Position numbers and translations under genes: made by a program
The notes under the pieces: generated by a model
What the model was told of the DNA's origin: nothing
Seen by the model: only the letters and a program-made list of their open reading frames with translations
Databases searched by the model: none
Shown: piece by piece, positions 18,321 to 29,801 of the stretch
Layout: each line of letters opens with the position of its first letter
Position numbering within the stretch: the stretch's first letter is position 1
Source: Mycolicibacterium mengxianglii
GTDB taxonomy: Bacteria; Actinomycetota; Actinomycetes; Mycobacteriales; Mycobacteriaceae
DNA: 64,000 bases
Reading direction: 5' to 3'
Assembly: GCF_015710575.1 (NCBI RefSeq)
Contig: NZ_CP065373.1
Coordinates: 2,046,001-2,110,000, forward strand

Positions 18321-19327
18321 GCGGCGTCTCCACCCGGCTGGTCCGGCTGCTCAACATGGTCCCGTACTTCCAGGCCAACCCGAGGATCACCTTCGCCGAG
18401 GCGGCCAGCGACCTGGGAGTCAGCACCCGACAGCTCCGCGACGACATCAACCAACTGTGGATGTGCGGCCTGCCGGGTTACGGGCCCGGCGACCTGATCG
18501 ACTTCGAGTTCTCCGGCGACACCATCGACGTGACGTTCTCGGCCGGTATCGACCAGCCGTTGCGGCTGACCTCGCCGGAGGCGACCGGACTGCTGGTGGC
18601 CCTGCGTGCGCTGGCCGAAGTGCCCGGGGTGGTCGATCCCGAGGCCGCCCGCAGCGCCATCGCCAAGATCGAATCCGCGGCGGGCACGTTGTCGCACGCC
18701 TCGGGGAGCGTCTCGGCCGAGCCGCAGCCGGCGCCGGCGGAAAGCCATGCCGCCGCCACCGTCCGAGAAGCGGTGCGTGCGGAGAAAGCCCTGGTGATCG
18801 AGTACTACTCCGCTTCGCGTGACCAACTGTCCAGCCGGGTCGTCGACCCCATCCGGATCCTGCTCGTCGGCGATCACAGCTACCTGGAGGCCTGGTCGCG
18901 GGAGGCCGAGGGCGTGCGGTTGTTCCGGTTCGACCGGATCGTGGACGCCGGTGTTCTGGATGAACGCTCCGCCCCGCCCGAGCCGGTGCTGCAGAACCCG
19001 CCGGACACCTCGCTGTTCAATCCCGAGTCCGAGACCGAGACGAGGTTGCCGTCGGCCACCCTGCGGATCGCCCCGGAGGCGTCCTGGATCGTGGACTACT
19101 ACCCACTGCGGGAGGTCCGCGAGCTGCCTGACGGGCACTTCGAGGCCGAGATGACCTACGGCACCGAAGAATGGATGACGCGGTTGGTGCTCGGGCTCGG
19201 CGACGTGGTCACGGTATTGGCGCCGGTTGAGCTGGCGGACAGGGTGCAGACAGCGGCTCAGGCAGCGGTGTCGGCCTATCAAACAGCCATGGCCACCGTC
19301 CCGGCTGAGGTCACGCGGCCGGAGTAG
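18317..19327 (+). CDS. pafC: WYL-domain transcriptional activator PafC
   Basis: The 336-residue paralogue and partner of PafB has an N-terminal helix-turn-helix ([19 protein letters not shown]) and a WYL domain in the second half ([20 protein letters not shown]). GTG at 18317 overlaps the pafB stop (GTGA). The frame is open far upstream, but only as a shadow of pafB. Together with PafB it regulates the DNA-damage response. Its location next to pafA is conserved but is not needed for pupylation. Confidence 0.95.
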   Translation: MSGVSTRLVRLLNMVPYFQANPRITFAEAASDLGVSTRQLRDDINQLWMCGLPGYGPGDLIDFEFSGDTIDVTFSAGIDQPLRLTSPEATGLLVALRALAEVPGVVDPEAARSAIAKIESAAGTLSHASGSVSAEPQPAPAESHAAATVREAVRAEKALVIEYYSASRDQLSSRVVDPIRILLVGDHSYLEAWSREAEGVRLFRFDRIVDAGVLDERSAPPEPVLQNPPDTSLFNPESETETRLPSATLRIAPEASWIVDYYPLREVRELPDGHFEAEMTYGTEEWMTRLVLGLGDVVTVLAPVELADRVQTAAQAAVSAYQTAMATVPAEVTRPE

Positions 19328-19374
19328 CGGTGTCCGCTGCGGTACGATCAATGCGACGTCTGGAGGTAACCAAA

Positions 19375-19629
19375 TTGGGTGCTCTTAGTCCCTGGCATTG
19401 GGCGATTCTCGCCGTTGTCATCATTTTGCTCTTCGGTGCGAAGCGGCTGCCCGATGCAGCCCGCTCGCTGGGTAAGTCGATGCGTATCTTCAAGTCCGAA
19501 GTCAAGGAACTGCAGAACGACGGCAAACCCGAGCAGCCGCCGGTGGCCCCGGCCACCCCGGTGCAGTCGCAGCGGGTCGAGCCCGGCACTGTCCCGGAGC
19601 CCAACCACACCGACGCGCGCCCAGCCTGA
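19375..19629 (+). CDS. tatA: Sec-independent translocase subunit TatA
   Basis: The 84-residue protein begins [15 protein letters not shown], the single TatA membrane helix with its characteristic start. An [16 protein letters not shown] amphipathic helix and a Pro-rich tail follow. TTG at 19375 is preferred because GGAGG lies about nine bases upstream and the mature N-terminus matches mycobacterial TatA. An in-frame ATG at 19330 would add 15 uncharacteristic residues. It forms the protein-conducting assembly with TatC. tatB is not in this locus. Confidence 0.93.
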   Translation: MGALSPWHWAILAVVIILLFGAKRLPDAARSLGKSMRIFKSEVKELQNDGKPEQPPVAPATPVQSQRVEPGTVPEPNHTDARPA

Positions 19630-19698
19630 TCGCACCGACGGTCACCGTCACCCCGCCGTCAGCGCGGGGTTGACGGCGCTCGAGAACTGCACATCCTC

Positions 19699-20652
19699 GT
19701 GAAGATTCCTGGTGTCGCCAAGCGGCTGGATCCCCGTCGTCGCCGCAGTCACGTCAATCCCGACGGCACGATGTCCCTCGTCGAGCATGTCCGTGAACTG
19801 CGTACCCGCCTGTTGATCGCGGTGGCCGCGATCGTGGTCACCACGATCTTCGGCTTCCTCTGGTACAGCAGGGGCTTCTTCGGTTTCGAGAGCCTCGGCG
19901 AGTGGCTGCGCGGCCCCTACTGCGCCCTGCCTCCCGAGGCGCGCGCTGAAATCAGTTCCGACGGCGGGTGCCGACTCTTGGCGACGGCACCCTTCGATCA
20001 GTTCATGCTCCGGCTCAAGGTGGGGTTGCTGGCCGGCATCGTCCTGGCCTGCCCGGTCTGGTTCTACCAACTGTGGGCGTTCATCACCCCGGGCCTATAC
20101 AAGAAGGAACGCCGGTTCGCGGTGGCGTTCGTGTTCTCGGCAGCAGCGTTGTTCTTCGCCGGTGCGGTGCTGGCCTACGTGGTGCTGTCCAAAGCGCTGC
20201 ACTTCCTGTTGACCGTCGGCAACGACGTCCAGGTGACGGCGCTGTCCGGCGATCAGTACTTCAGCTTCCTGATCAACCTGCTGTTGGTGTTCGGGGTGGG
20301 GTTCGAGTTCCCTCTGCTGCTGATCATGCTCAACGTCGTCGGGGTGTTGCCCTACGAGAAGTTGAAGGCGTGGCGGCGCGGCATGATCCTGGGCGTTTTC
20401 GTCTTCGCGGCCTTCGCCACCCCCGGATCAGATCCGTTCTCCATGCTGGCGCTCGGATTCGCGCTGACACTGTTGATGGAGCTCGCGATCCAGATTGCGC
20501 GCGTCCACGACAGGCGCAAGGCCAAGCGGGAAGCGCGGGAAGCCGAAGCGCTCTCCGATGACGAAGCGTCGACCATCGACGCGCCGGAACCGGTGCCCGC
20601 CCCGGCCCGGGTGCCCGGCCCGCAATCGGGCCCAGACGACGATGTCACCTGA
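19699..20652 (+). CDS. tatC: Sec-independent translocase subunit TatC
   Basis: The 317-residue integral membrane protein has six membrane segments and the conserved [15 protein letters not shown]-terminal loop that binds twin-arginine signals. [18 protein letters not shown] is the second hallmark loop. The C-terminal tail is long, charged and proline-rich. The next gene, helY, starts within its last codons (ATG at 20642), so translation is probably coupled. Confidence 0.96.
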   Translation: MKIPGVAKRLDPRRRRSHVNPDGTMSLVEHVRELRTRLLIAVAAIVVTTIFGFLWYSRGFFGFESLGEWLRGPYCALPPEARAEISSDGGCRLLATAPFDQFMLRLKVGLLAGIVLACPVWFYQLWAFITPGLYKKERRFAVAFVFSAAALFFAGAVLAYVVLSKALHFLLTVGNDVQVTALSGDQYFSFLINLLLVFGVGFEFPLLLIMLNVVGVLPYEKLKAWRRGMILGVFVFAAFATPGSDPFSMLALGFALTLLMELAIQIARVHDRRKAKREAREAEALSDDEASTIDAPEPVPAPARVPGPQSGPDDDVT

Positions 20653-23404
20653 GGGCACCACGTCTGACGAGCTGACGAAGTTCACCGACGACCTGCCGTT
20701 TCTCCTCGACGGCTTCCAGCGGCGGGCCTGCGAGGCGCTGGAGAACGGCCACGGGGTGCTGGTGTGTGCGCCCACCGGCGCAGGCAAGACGGTAGTCGGT
20801 GAGTTCGCCGTACACCTGGCGCTGGCGGCCGGCCGCAAGTGCTTCTACACCACCCCGATCAAGGCGCTGAGCAATCAGAAACACACCGACCTGGTACGTC
20901 GGTACGGTCCGGACCGGATCGGTTTGCTCACCGGTGACGTGTCGATCAATGCCGACGCGCCGATCGTGGTGATGACCACCGAAGTCCTTCGTAACATGTT
21001 GTATGCGAATTCGCCTGCCTTGCAGCGACTTTCGTATGTGGTGATGGACGAGGTGCACTTCCTGGCCGATCGCATGCGCGGCGCGGTCTGGGAAGAGGTG
21101 ATCCTGCATCTCCCCGACGAGGTGCGGCTGGTCAGCTTGTCGGCCACGGTGAGCAACGCCGAGGAGTTCGGCGGCTGGATCCAGACCGTGCGCGGTGACA
21201 CCACGGTGATCGTCGACGAGCACCGCCCGGTGCCGCTCTGGCAGCACATGTTGGTCGGCAAACGGCTGTTCGACCTGTTCGACCTGGACAAACACCGGCC
21301 TGGGGCGAACGGTCAGGTGGTGGTGGACCCCGAACTGGTTCGCCACATCGCGCACCGCCGCGAAGCCGAACGGCTCACCGAATGGCAGCCCCGTGGGCGG
21401 GGATCCGCCCGCAACCACACCGGCCGCCGGCCGGGTTTCTACCGCCCACCAAGCCGCCCGGATGTCATCGCGACGCTGGAGCGCGAGGGCTTGTTGCCGG
21501 CGATCACCTTCGTGTTCTCCCGGGCCGGCTGCGACGCCGCGGTCAAGCAGTGCCTGCGCTCCTCGCTGCGGTTGACCACCGACGCGGACCGGGCCCGGAT
21601 CGCCGAGGTCATCGACCGGCGCTGCGGAGATCTGGCCGACGCCGACCTCGAGGTGCTGGACTACTACTCGTGGCGGGAAGGGCTGCTGCGCGGGTTGGCC
21701 GCCCACCACGCCGGGATGCTGCCGATCTTCCGGCACACCGTCGAGGAGCTGTTCACCGCCGGCCTGGTCAAGGCGGTTTTCGCCACCGAGACGTTGGCGC
21801 TGGGCATCAACATGCCCGCCCGGACCGTGGTGCTGGAGAAGCTGGTCAAGTTCAACGGTGAGCAGCACGCCCCGCTGACGCCGGGGGAGTACACCCAGCT
21901 GACCGGCCGCGCCGGCCGACGCGGTATCGACGTCGAAGGTCACGCCGTCGTGGTGTGGACACCGGAGGTCGAACCGGCCGAGGTGGCCGGTCTGGCCTCC
22001 ACCCGCACCTTTCCGTTGAAGAGCTCTTTCGCCCCGTCCTACAACATGACGATCAACCTGGTCCAGCAGATGGGGCCCGATCAGGCGCGGCGGCTCCTGG
22101 AACAGTCCTTCGCCCAGTACCAGGCGGACCGTTCGGTGGTGGGGTTGGTGCGCGGCGTCGAACGCGGCGAGCGGATGCTCGACGAGCTCGCCGCCGAGCT
22201 GGGTGGCCGCGATTCCCCGATGCTCGACTATGTGCGGTTGCGCGCCCAGATCGGCGAACGCGAACGCGCGCAGTCGCGGGCGTCACGTGTGCAACGGCGA
22301 CGCGCGACCTCGGATGCGTTGGCGGCGTTGCGCCGCGGCGACATCATCAGCATCACCGGACGCCACGGTGGGCTGGCGGTGGTGCTGGAGTCGGATTCCG
22401 AGAGTGCGGACCCGCGTCCGCTGGTGCTCACCGAGCATCGCTGGGCGGGACGGATCTCGTCGGCCGACTTTTCCGGGGCGGGCGCCCGCATCGGCACCAT
22501 GAACCTGCCCAAACGCGTCGAGCATCGGCAACCCCGGGTGCGGCGCGACCTGGCCTCGGCGCTGCGCTCGGCCGCCGACAGTCTGGTGGTGCCCTCGGGT
22601 AAACGCTCCCGGCGGGGCTCGGACCAGGACCCCGACATCGACCCCGAGCTGGTCGACATGCGGGAACGGCTGCGTCGGCATTCGGCTCACAGCGCCGCCG
22701 ACCGCGAGGCCCGGGCCCGGATCGGTGAACGTTACCTACGGGTGGAGCGGGACAACGCCGCGTTGCGGAAGAAGATCGCGGCGGCGACCAACTCGCTGGC
22801 GCTGACGTTCGACCGGATCGTCGGTCTGCTGACCGAGCGCGGCTACGTCGTCGCTGACGGTGATGACCTGCGCGTCACCGATGACGGCCGGTTGCTGGCC
22901 CGGATCTACAGCGAGAGCGACCTGCTGGTGGCCGAATGTCTGCGTACCGGCGCCTGGGACGGGTTGGCGCCGGCCGAACTTGCGGCCGTGCTTTCGGCGG
23001 TGGTGTTCGAGACCCGAGGCAGCGACGGGCCGACCATGCGGGCCTACGAGGTCTCCAGTGCGGGTGTTCGACGGGCACTGGCTCAGACCCGCAGGTTGTC
23101 GGGTCAGCTGCGCGCCGACGAGATCCGGCACCGCATCGCGCCGTCGCGTGAACCCGACGAGGGCTTTGTCAACGCCATGTACCGGTGGGCCACCACCGGC
23201 GATCTGACCTCGGCGCTGGCCGCCTCGGAGGAGGCGTCCGCCGGAAACACGCTCTCGGCCGGGGACTTCGTGCGGTGGTGCCGTCAGGTGCTCGACCTTC
23301 TCGACCAGGTGCGTAACGCGGCCAGGGAGCCCGCGTTGCGGGCGACGGCGAAACGGGCGATCGACGACGTGCGCCGCGGCGTCGTCGCTGTTGATGGCGG
23401 GTAG
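20642..23404 (+). CDS. helY: SKI2-like ATP-dependent RNA helicase HelY
   Basis: The 920-residue superfamily 2 helicase has Walker A APTGAGKT (residues 43-50), DEVH box (residues 136-139), SAT motif III and [12 protein letters not shown] motif VI. The C-terminal half matches the DSHCT/Mtr4-like region. The likely role is RNA processing or turnover. ATG at 20642, overlapping the end of tatC, gives a length close to the M. tuberculosis protein. The frame is open upstream only as a tatC shadow. Confidence 0.93.
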   Translation: MSPEGTTSDELTKFTDDLPFLLDGFQRRACEALENGHGVLVCAPTGAGKTVVGEFAVHLALAAGRKCFYTTPIKALSNQKHTDLVRRYGPDRIGLLTGDVSINADAPIVVMTTEVLRNMLYANSPALQRLSYVVMDEVHFLADRMRGAVWEEVILHLPDEVRLVSLSATVSNAEEFGGWIQTVRGDTTVIVDEHRPVPLWQHMLVGKRLFDLFDLDKHRPGANGQVVVDPELVRHIAHRREAERLTEWQPRGRGSARNHTGRRPGFYRPPSRPDVIATLEREGLLPAITFVFSRAGCDAAVKQCLRSSLRLTTDADRARIAEVIDRRCGDLADADLEVLDYYSWREGLLRGLAAHHAGMLPIFRHTVEELFTAGLVKAVFATETLALGINMPARTVVLEKLVKFNGEQHAPLTPGEYTQLTGRAGRRGIDVEGHAVVVWTPEVEPAEVAGLASTRTFPLKSSFAPSYNMTINLVQQMGPDQARRLLEQSFAQYQADRSVVGLVRGVERGERMLDELAAELGGRDSPMLDYVRLRAQIGERERAQSRASRVQRRRATSDALAALRRGDIISITGRHGGLAVVLESDSESADPRPLVLTEHRWAGRISSADFSGAGARIGTMNLPKRVEHRQPRVRRDLASALRSAADSLVVPSGKRSRRGSDQDPDIDPELVDMRERLRRHSAHSAADREARARIGERYLRVERDNAALRKKIAAATNSLALTFDRIVGLLTERGYVVADGDDLRVTDDGRLLARIYSESDLLVAECLRTGAWDGLAPAELAAVLSAVVFETRGSDGPTMRAYEVSSAGVRRALAQTRRLSGQLRADEIRHRIAPSREPDEGFVNAMYRWATTGDLTSALAASEEASAGNTLSAGDFVRWCRQVLDLLDQVRNAAREPALRATAKRAIDDVRRGVVAVDGG

Positions 23405-23467
23405 GGTGTTGCCAGCGCTACGGTTGAGGCCGCAGGTAGTAAGTGCCACCAGCACCGAGGAGAGACG

Positions 23468-24304
23468 ATGAGCGGACCCCAGGGAACCGATCCGACGCAG
23501 CCCTGGCAGGGGCAACAGGGTCAGGATCAGCCCGCCAGCGGTTCCTCCGAGCAACCCACCCCGGACTCGCACGCTTGGCAGCCGCCCAGCGGCGCGCAGC
23601 CCACACAGCAGGCGCCCAACTGGCAGCCGCCGGCGTATCCGTCTGAGCCGCACCAGTATTCGCCCTATCAGTCACCGGCCGGCGGGCAGACGTCGGGGTA
23701 CAACCCGGCCGCTCAACAGCCCTACCCGCAGCAAGGGGCATACCCGCAGCCCGGCGCGTACCCGCAGTACGGGCAGCCGGGTCAGCCGCAGTACGGCCAG
23801 CCCGGTCAGCCGCAGTACGGCCAACCGGGTCAGCCGCAGTACGGCCAACCGGGTCAGCCGCAGTACGGCCAGCCCGGTCAGCCGCAGTACGGCCAGCCCG
23901 GTCAGCCGCAGTACGGCCAGCCCGGTCAGTACCCGTACGGCCAGCAGCCCGGAGAAGAGGGCTCCAAGCGGTCGTTGGCGGCGATCGGCACCGTGCTCGG
24001 CGTACTCGGCGCGATCATCGTGGCGGTCGTCTTGGTGCTCGGTTTCTGGAAGCCCGGCTTCTTCGTCACCACAAAACTCGATGTGGACAAGGCGCAACAG
24101 GGCGTGCAGCAGATCCTCACCGACGAGGCCAACGGCTACGGCGCCACCAATGTCCAGGACGTCACCTGCAACGGCGGCGAGAGCCCGACCGTGAAGAAGG
24201 GCGACACCTTCACCTGCGAGGTCAGTATCGACGGCACCAAACGCCAGGTGACGGTGACCTTCCAGGACGATGACGGTACCTACGAGGTCGGCCGGCCCCG
24301 CTAG
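23468..24304 (+). CDS. Proline/glutamine-rich membrane-anchored DUF4333 protein
   Basis: The 278-residue protein has a disordered N-terminal 155 residues rich in Gln, Pro, Gly and Tyr, with six tandem QPQYGQPG units. One membrane helix follows (about residues 173-197) and then an extracytoplasmic DUF4333 domain with a Cys pair (VTCNGGESP and FTCEVS). GAGGAGAGACG is a strong ribosome site. The order helY, this gene, exonuclease is conserved (Rv2091c position, from memory). Function is unknown. Its stop overlaps the opposing gene's stop within the palindrome CTAG. Confidence 0.85.
   Translation: MSGPQGTDPTQPWQGQQGQDQPASGSSEQPTPDSHAWQPPSGAQPTQQAPNWQPPAYPSEPHQYSPYQSPAGGQTSGYNPAAQQPYPQQGAYPQPGAYPQYGQPGQPQYGQPGQPQYGQPGQPQYGQPGQPQYGQPGQPQYGQPGQPQYGQPGQYPYGQQPGEEGSKRSLAAIGTVLGVLGAIIVAVVLVLGFWKPGFFVTTKLDVDKAQQGVQQILTDEANGYGATNVQDVTCNGGESPTVKKGDTFTCEVSIDGTKRQVTVTFQDDDGTYEVGRPR
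23783..23926 (+). repeat. Six 24-base tandem repeats coding for QPQYGQPG
   Basis: Six head-to-tail units with only synonymous variation (CCC/CCG and CAG/CAA changes) encode the octapeptide QPQYGQPG. A degenerate unit precedes them. The repeats lie in the N-terminal disordered segment of the DUF4333 protein. The 24-base unit keeps the frame when copy number changes. Confidence 0.95.
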
Positions 24305-25257
24305 TCGGGTAGCCCGTCCAGGGCGTGCTGAAGCCGGCCGATCGAGGAGCCCACGCCGTACGCCTGGGCGAGCTCGGCGACCCGGTGCGGGTCGGCTGCG
24401 GACAGGGGGAGGGTGTCGGTGTCGGTGGACAGGGTGACCGTCGCGTCGGTGGCCACCCGCACCACCCGGCCTGCCACCTCGAGGTAGTCCGATGCCGCTT
24501 TGAGCTTGGCCCGAACTCCCTTCGGCACAGACGATTTCGGGTCATCGGCGGCGGCGAGGATGCCTTCGAGCGATCCGTGCTGCGCCAACAGTGTCGCGGC
24601 GGTCTTCTCACCGATGCCCGGGACCCCGGGTAAACCGTCGGACGGGTCGCCACGCAGGATCGCCAGTTCGGCGTAGGCCGCACCCGCGCGTTCGGCGGGC
24701 AGCGCGTACTTCTGGGCGACTTCGGTCGGACCCCACAGCACCGCCTTCGCCAGCCCCTGGCCCAGATACAGGACGCGGACCGGCACCGGATCGTCGGTGA
24801 CCACCTGGAGCAGATCGCGGTCCCCGCTGACCACCACCACCGGGTCGCGGCGTTCGCGCGCGGCCAGGGTGCCCAGTACGTCGTCGGCCTCGAATCCCGG
24901 AGAGCCGGCCGTGGCGATCCCAAAAGCGTCGAGCAGCTCCATGATCATCTCGACCTGCGGAGTCAGTTCGTCGGGCACCTCCTCGACATCCGGTGTGCCG
25001 TCGGGGTTTTCCTGCTCCACCCGGTGCGCCTTGTAGGACGGGATGAGATCGACCCGCCATTGCGGACGCCAGTCCAGGTCCAGGCACACCACCAGCCGGC
25101 CCGGTCGCTGCTGGGTGACCAGCGTGGCGATGGCGTCGAAAAACCCCCGTACGGCGTTGACCGGCCGCCCATCGGGTGCCTTGATCGAGGACGGCACCCC
25201 GAAGTAGGACCGAAACCACATACTGGCGCCGTCGAGCAGGAGCACGGGAGCAGACAC
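24301..25257 (-). CDS. 5'-3' exonuclease (polymerase-I N-domain-like flap nuclease)
   Basis: The roughly 318-residue stand-alone 5'-nuclease has acidic metal ligands in [13 protein letters not shown] (first Asp), [20 protein letters not shown] and [13 protein letters not shown] helix-hairpin-helix [14 protein letters not shown] follows. It corresponds to Rv2090 by content and position and would act in Okazaki-fragment or repair processing. GTG at 25257 ([10 protein letters not shown]) is preferred. An in-frame start at 25326 would add a poorly conserved Arg/Gly-rich leader. Confidence 0.88.
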   Translation of the reverse strand: MSAPVLLLDGASMWFRSYFGVPSSIKAPDGRPVNAVRGFFDAIATLVTQQRPGRLVVCLDLDWRPQWRVDLIPSYKAHRVEQENPDGTPDVEEVPDELTPQVEMIMELLDAFGIATAGSPGFEADDVLGTLAARERRDPVVVVSGDRDLLQVVTDDPVPVRVLYLGQGLAKAVLWGPTEVAQKYALPAERAGAAYAELAILRGDPSDGLPGVPGIGEKTAATLLAQHGSLEGILAAADDPKSSVPKGVRAKLKAASDYLEVAGRVVRVATDATVTLSTDTDTLPLSAADPHRVAELAQAYGVGSSIGRLQHALDGLPD

Positions 25258-25310
25258 ATGCTCATCCTGCCAGTCGGCCGGGACAGCCGACGTCCCACCG
25301 CCACGCCGAC

Positions 25311-25329
25311 ATAGGTTAGCCTTCACTCA
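25311..25329 (+). promoter_or_regulatory. Candidate IdeR (iron) box upstream of mmpS-mmpL
   Basis: ATAGGTTAGCCTTCACTCA matches the IdeR/DtxR consensus TTAGGTTAGSCTAACCTAA at 14 of 19 positions by eye. The left half (TAGGTTAGCCT) is intact and the right half is degenerate. It ends 56 bases before the mmpS start, in the divergent gap with the exonuclease gene. It suggests iron-responsive repression. Confidence 0.5.
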
Positions 25330-25385
25330 TCTAGAACCGGCCACGCGGCCCGATCCCCACAGAGAAGGGAACTGCGATCGTCACC

Positions 25386-25808
25386 GTGCTCAAACGCGTG
25401 TGGCTGCCGCTGGCACTGGTGGTGGTACTCGTCCTGGGAGGATTCACCGTGTCGCGTCTTCGCGGCATCTTCGGCTCCGAAGAGTTACCGACCTATGCCG
25501 GCAGCACGCCCGACGACAGCAGCAATTCCGATCCCAAGCGCGTGGTGTACGAGGTCTTCGGTGACGTCGGCGCCATCGCGGACATCAACTATCTCGACAC
25601 CGAAGGCGAACCCGTTCAAATCAACGACGTCAGCTTGCCGTGGTCGGTCGAGCTCGAGACCACCGCACCGTCGATGGCGGCCAATGTCGTAGCCCAGGGC
25701 GGCTCCGACTTCATCGGGTGCCGGATCTCCTCCGACGGCGAAGTTCACGATGAGCGCTCCTCCAGCGCCGTCAGCGCCTACGTCTACTGCATGGCGAAGT
25801 CCGCCTGA
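25386..25808 (+). CDS. MmpS-family transport accessory protein
   Basis: The 140-residue protein has one N-terminal membrane helix ([16 protein letters not shown]) and an extracytoplasmic beta-rich domain ([38 protein letters not shown]), as in MmpS4/MmpS5. It is the partner of the MmpL transporter directly downstream, whose ATG overlaps its TGA (TGATG). GTG at 25386 is the only sensible start. A candidate iron box lies upstream. Confidence 0.92.
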   Translation: MLKRVWLPLALVVVLVLGGFTVSRLRGIFGSEELPTYAGSTPDDSSNSDPKRVVYEVFGDVGAIADINYLDTEGEPVQINDVSLPWSVELETTAPSMAANVVAQGGSDFIGCRISSDGEVHDERSSSAVSAYVYCMAKSA

Positions 25809-28651
25809 TGCGCCCGTCGTCGCGCACCGCCGAACCCACTTCTCTGGCCCGGTGGATCCGTCGCCTCGCCATTCCGATCGTGATCGGCTGGGTGGCCGTG
25901 GTGGCCGCCCTGAGCGTCCTGGTGCCCCCGCTGGCGCAGGTCGCCGCCGACAACTCGGTGTCGTTGAACCCCGCCGACGCCCCCTCTCTGCGGGCGATGA
26001 CGGAGATGGGAAAGGTGTTCGGGGAGTCCAACTCCGACAGCATCGCGCTGATCGTGCTCGAGGGAGAGCAGCCGCTCGCCGACGAGGCCCACACCTACTA
26101 CGACGATCTGGTGCAGCGGCTCCGAGCCGACCCCGACCACGTGCAGAACGTGCAGGACTTCTGGGGTGATCCGCTCACCGAGTCGGGCGCCCAGAGCACC
26201 GACGGTCGGGCCGCCTACGTCCAGGTGTACCTCGCCGGGAACATGGGCGAGACGCTGGCCAACGAGTCGGTCGAGGCGGTCCGCGCCGCCATCGAAGCCG
26301 AGCCGCCGCCGCCCGGCGTCACCGCTTACGTCACCGGCCCGGCTGCGCTGCAAGCCGATCTGCAGCATGCCGGCGAACGCACCGTCCTGCTGATCACGGT
26401 CGTCACGTTCTCGGTGATCATCGTGCTGCTGCTGTTCTTCTACCGGTCCATCGTCACGATCGTGGTCCTGCTGGCGGTGGTCGGCATCCAGCTGGCGGCG
26501 GCCAGCGGCGCCGTCGCGGTGCTGGGCCATTTCCAGATCATCGGGCTCTCCACGTTCGCGGTGAATCTGGTGGTGGCGATGGCCATCGCCGCCGGCACCG
26601 ACTACGTCATCTTTCTCACCGGCCGTTATCAGGAGGCCCGCACCGCAGGCGCCGACCGTGAAGCGGCCTACTACGAGATGTTCAGCGGCACCGCACATGT
26701 CATCCTCGGCTCGGCGCTGACGATCGCAGGTGCGGCGTTCTGCCTTTCGCTGACCCGGATGCCCTACTTCCAGAGCCTGGGTATCCCGTGCGCGGTCGGC
26801 ATGCTGACCGCTGTCGCGGTGGCGTTGACGCTGGGGCCGGCCGTGATCACCATCGCCAGCCGGTTCGGCCTGCTGGAACCCAAGCGCGCCATGCGGATCC
26901 GTTTCTGGCGCCGCATCGGCACATCGGTGGTCCGCTGGCCGTTGCCGATACTGCTGGCGTCGCTGGCCGTCGCTCTGGTGGGCCTGGCGGCACTGCCGTT
27001 CTATCAGCCCAGTTACGACGACCGGAAGTTCATCCCGGCCGACATCCCGGCCAATGCCGGCTATGTGGCGGCCGACCGGCACTTCTCCGCCGCCCGGATG
27101 AGCCCGGAGATGCTGTTGATCGAAGCCGACCACGACCTGCGTAACTCGGCCGATTTCCTGGTGCTCGACAAGGTCGCCAAAGCGGTGTTCCGGGTGGAGG
27201 GCATCTCCCGGGTGCAGGCGCCGACCCGGCCGCAGGGCACTCCGATCGAGAACACCTCGATCCCGTTCATGATCAGCATGCAGGGTGTCGGTATGGCCCA
27301 GAACATGAAGTTCATGTTCGACCGGCTGGACGAGATGAAGTCCCAAGCCGAGGACCTCGGCGAGACCGTGCAGATCATGAAGAACATGCAGCGGCTGATG
27401 ACGCGGATGTCCAACATCACCACCGACATGCTCGTCGACGTGGAGGACCTGCAGGAAACCACCAACGAACTGCGCGACAGCATGGCCAATTTCGACGATT
27501 TCTTCCGGCCGATCCGCAATTACTTCTACTGGGAACCGAAGTGCTTCAACATTCCGCTGTGCTGGTCGCTGCGGTCGGTGTTCGACAGCCTTGACGGCAT
27601 CAGCGTGCTGACCGATCAGATGGACCGGATGATCGGCGGTTTCACCGACATGAATGCCCTGATGCCGGAGATGCTCGCGCAGTTCCCGCCGATGATCTCC
27701 ACCATGGAGAACATGCAGCAGATGATGCTGACCATGCACTCCACCATGCACGGGATGTACTCGCAGATGGACGAGGCGGGTCAGGGCGCCACCGAGATGG
27801 GCAAGGCGTTCGACGCGGCGCGCAACGACGACTCGTTCTATCTGCCGCCCGAGGTGTTCGACAATCCGGACTTCCGCCGCGCCATGGACCTGTTCGTCTC
27901 CCCGGACGGCAAGTCGGTGCGGATGATCATCTCCCACCGCGGCGACCCGGCCTCCCCGGAAGGTCTGTCCCGGGTTGAGCCGATCAAGGTCGCCGCGATC
28001 GAGGCGATCAAGGGCACCCCGCTGGAGGACGCCCGGGTGTCGCTGGGCGGAATGGCCGCCACCTACAAAGACCTCTCGGAGGGGTCCAAGTACGACCTGC
28101 TGATCGCCGGCATCGCCTCGATCTGCCTGATCTTCGCGGTCATGTTGTTGGTGACGCGGAGCCTGGTGGCGGCTCTGGTGATCGTCGGCACGGTGCTGGT
28201 GTCCCTGGGCGCATCGTTCGGACTCTCGGTGTTGTTGTGGCAGTACATCATCGGGCTGCCTCTGCACTGGATGGTGGTGCCGCTGGCCGTCATCGTCCTG
28301 CTGGCGGTCGGGGCGGACTACAACCTGATGATGGTCGCCCGCTTCAAAGAGGAAATGCCCGCCGGGGTGAAAACGGGCATCATCCGCGCCATGGGCGGCA
28401 CCGGCAGCGTGGTCACGATCGCCGGGGTGGTCTTCTCCTTCACCATGGCCTCGATGATCGTCAGCGATCTGCGCACCATCGGCCAGATGGGGACGTTCGT
28501 CGGAATCGGCCTGCTGTTCGACACCCTGATCGTGCGCTCGTTCCTGGTCCCGTCGATCGCCGCGCTGTTGGGACGGTGGTTCTGGTGGCCGCTGAATGTG
28601 CGTAACCGGCCACTGCGCCCACGGCCGGAGCCCACGCCCGTCACGGTCTAA
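25808..28651 (+). CDS. MmpL-family RND exporter (MmpL4/5-like)
   Basis: The 947-residue RND transporter has about 12 membrane segments in two repeats and [21 protein letters not shown] with the GTDY proton-relay signature. The second copy is [19 protein letters not shown]. The second periplasmic loop (about residues 490-660) is methionine-rich and helical, predicting the coiled-coil extension of the MmpL4/MmpL5 subgroup. In M. tuberculosis those proteins export mycobactin/carboxymycobactin with MmpS4/5. With the candidate IdeR box upstream, siderophore export is the leading guess, though lipid or drug export is possible. Confidence 0.92.
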   Translation: MRPSSRTAEPTSLARWIRRLAIPIVIGWVAVVAALSVLVPPLAQVAADNSVSLNPADAPSLRAMTEMGKVFGESNSDSIALIVLEGEQPLADEAHTYYDDLVQRLRADPDHVQNVQDFWGDPLTESGAQSTDGRAAYVQVYLAGNMGETLANESVEAVRAAIEAEPPPPGVTAYVTGPAALQADLQHAGERTVLLITVVTFSVIIVLLLFFYRSIVTIVVLLAVVGIQLAAASGAVAVLGHFQIIGLSTFAVNLVVAMAIAAGTDYVIFLTGRYQEARTAGADREAAYYEMFSGTAHVILGSALTIAGAAFCLSLTRMPYFQSLGIPCAVGMLTAVAVALTLGPAVITIASRFGLLEPKRAMRIRFWRRIGTSVVRWPLPILLASLAVALVGLAALPFYQPSYDDRKFIPADIPANAGYVAADRHFSAARMSPEMLLIEADHDLRNSADFLVLDKVAKAVFRVEGISRVQAPTRPQGTPIENTSIPFMISMQGVGMAQNMKFMFDRLDEMKSQAEDLGETVQIMKNMQRLMTRMSNITTDMLVDVEDLQETTNELRDSMANFDDFFRPIRNYFYWEPKCFNIPLCWSLRSVFDSLDGISVLTDQMDRMIGGFTDMNALMPEMLAQFPPMISTMENMQQMMLTMHSTMHGMYSQMDEAGQGATEMGKAFDAARNDDSFYLPPEVFDNPDFRRAMDLFVSPDGKSVRMIISHRGDPASPEGLSRVEPIKVAAIEAIKGTPLEDARVSLGGMAATYKDLSEGSKYDLLIAGIASICLIFAVMLLVTRSLVAALVIVGTVLVSLGASFGLSVLLWQYIIGLPLHWMVVPLAVIVLLAVGADYNLMMVARFKEEMPAGVKTGIIRAMGGTGSVVTIAGVVFSFTMASMIVSDLRTIGQMGTFVGIGLLFDTLIVRSFLVPSIAALLGRWFWWPLNVRNRPLRPRPEPTPVTV

Positions 28652-28654
28652 CCT
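28649..28654 (+). promoter_or_regulatory. Candidate -10 element, leaderless pepE transcript
   Basis: TAACCT fits TANNNT, ends six bases before the ATG at 28661 and uses the stop codon TAA of the upstream mmpL as its first bases. No ribosome site is visible. Confidence 0.4.
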
Positions 28655-28660
28655 GGCAGC

Positions 28661-29785
28661 ATGAGTTCTGCCCGCTTCGACAGCACGGTGTACGGCCAGC
28701 GGTTGCGCGCGGCCGCGACCGCCACCGCCGACGCCGGACTGGCCGGCCTGGTGATCACCCCCGGCTACGACCTGCGTTACCTGGTCGGTTCGCGCGCCGA
28801 GACCTTCGAGCGGCTCACCGCCCTGGTGATCCCGGTGTCGGGGGAGCCCACGGTGGTGGTGCCCCGAATGGAACTGGCATCACTGAAGGAGTCGGCGGTG
28901 GTCGAACTCGGTCTGCCGGTGCGGGACTGGGTTGACGGCGACGATCCGTACCAACTCGTGCTGGAGGCGTTGGGCGGCGCACCGGTGGCCACGGCGGTCA
29001 CCGACGCGATGCCGGCCCTGCATCTGCTGCCGCTTGCAGACAAGTTGGAGACGGTCCCGGTGCTGGCCACCGATGTGCTGCGCACCCTGCGAATGATCAA
29101 GGACCCAGCCGAGATCGACGCACTGCGTAAGGCCGGCGCGGCGATCGACCGCGTGCACGCCCGCGTCCCGGAGTTCCTGGTGCCGGGCCGGACCGAGGCC
29201 GACGTCGCCGCCGATATCGGTGAAGCCATTGTCGCAGAAGGACATTCGGCCGCAGCGTTCATCATCGTCGGCTCGGGACCGCACGGAGCCGACCCACACC
29301 ACGAAGTCTCCGACCGGCAACTGCAGGCCGGCGACATCGTCGTCGTCGACATCGGCGGGCCCTATGAGCCGGGCTACAACTCCGACTCCACCAGAACCTA
29401 CAGCCTCGGTGAACCGAAACCCGAAGTGGCCGAGCAGTACTCGGTACTGCAGCGGGCGCAGCAGGCGGCTGTGGATGCCGTCCGGCCCGGGGTGACGGCC
29501 GAACAGATCGACGCCGCCGCCCGCGACGTGCTGGCCGAGGCCGGGCTGGCCGACTACTTCGTGCACCGCACCGGGCACGGAATCGGACTGTCAGTGCACG
29601 AGGAGCCCTACATCGTGGCCGGCAACGACCTGCCGGTGCAGCCCGGGATGGCGTTCAGCGTGGAGCCGGGGATCTATTTCCCCGGCCAATGGGGCGCCCG
29701 CATCGAGGACATCGTGATCGTCACCGCCGATGGGGCCGAACCGGTCAACACCCGGCCCCACGACCTGATCGTCGTGCCGGTCTGA
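28661..29785 (+). CDS. pepE: M24-family Xaa-Pro dipeptidase/aminopeptidase PepE
   Basis: The 374-residue cytoplasmic metallopeptidase has the pita-bread fold in its C-terminal part. Metal ligands are the Asp of VVVDIGG, the Asp of YNSDSTRTY, the His of HRTGHGIG, the Glu of SVEPGIYF and the Glu of ARIEDIV. The N-terminal roughly 140 residues form the creatinase-like domain. It corresponds to Rv2089c by position. It would release N-terminal residues next to proline. Confidence 0.92.
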   Translation: MSSARFDSTVYGQRLRAAATATADAGLAGLVITPGYDLRYLVGSRAETFERLTALVIPVSGEPTVVVPRMELASLKESAVVELGLPVRDWVDGDDPYQLVLEALGGAPVATAVTDAMPALHLLPLADKLETVPVLATDVLRTLRMIKDPAEIDALRKAGAAIDRVHARVPEFLVPGRTEADVAADIGEAIVAEGHSAAAFIIVGSGPHGADPHHEVSDRQLQAGDIVVVDIGGPYEPGYNSDSTRTYSLGEPKPEVAEQYSVLQRAQQAAVDAVRPGVTAEQIDAAARDVLAEAGLADYFVHRTGHGIGLSVHEEPYIVAGNDLPVQPGMAFSVEPGIYFPGQWGARIEDIVIVTADGAEPVNTRPHDLIVVPV

Positions 29786-29801
29786 GCCAGGCGGAGGGCG
29801 A

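Noticed and set aside
23783..23926. Possible CRISPR array
   Set aside because: Units are contiguous without spacers, in frame and code for a regular octapeptide.
25784..28267. Long open frame (about 827 codons) antisense to mmpL
   Set aside because: It mirrors the codon bias of the true mmpL gene, is rich in His/Arg/Gly/Gln and has no recognisable domain. High-GC genes routinely give such shadows.
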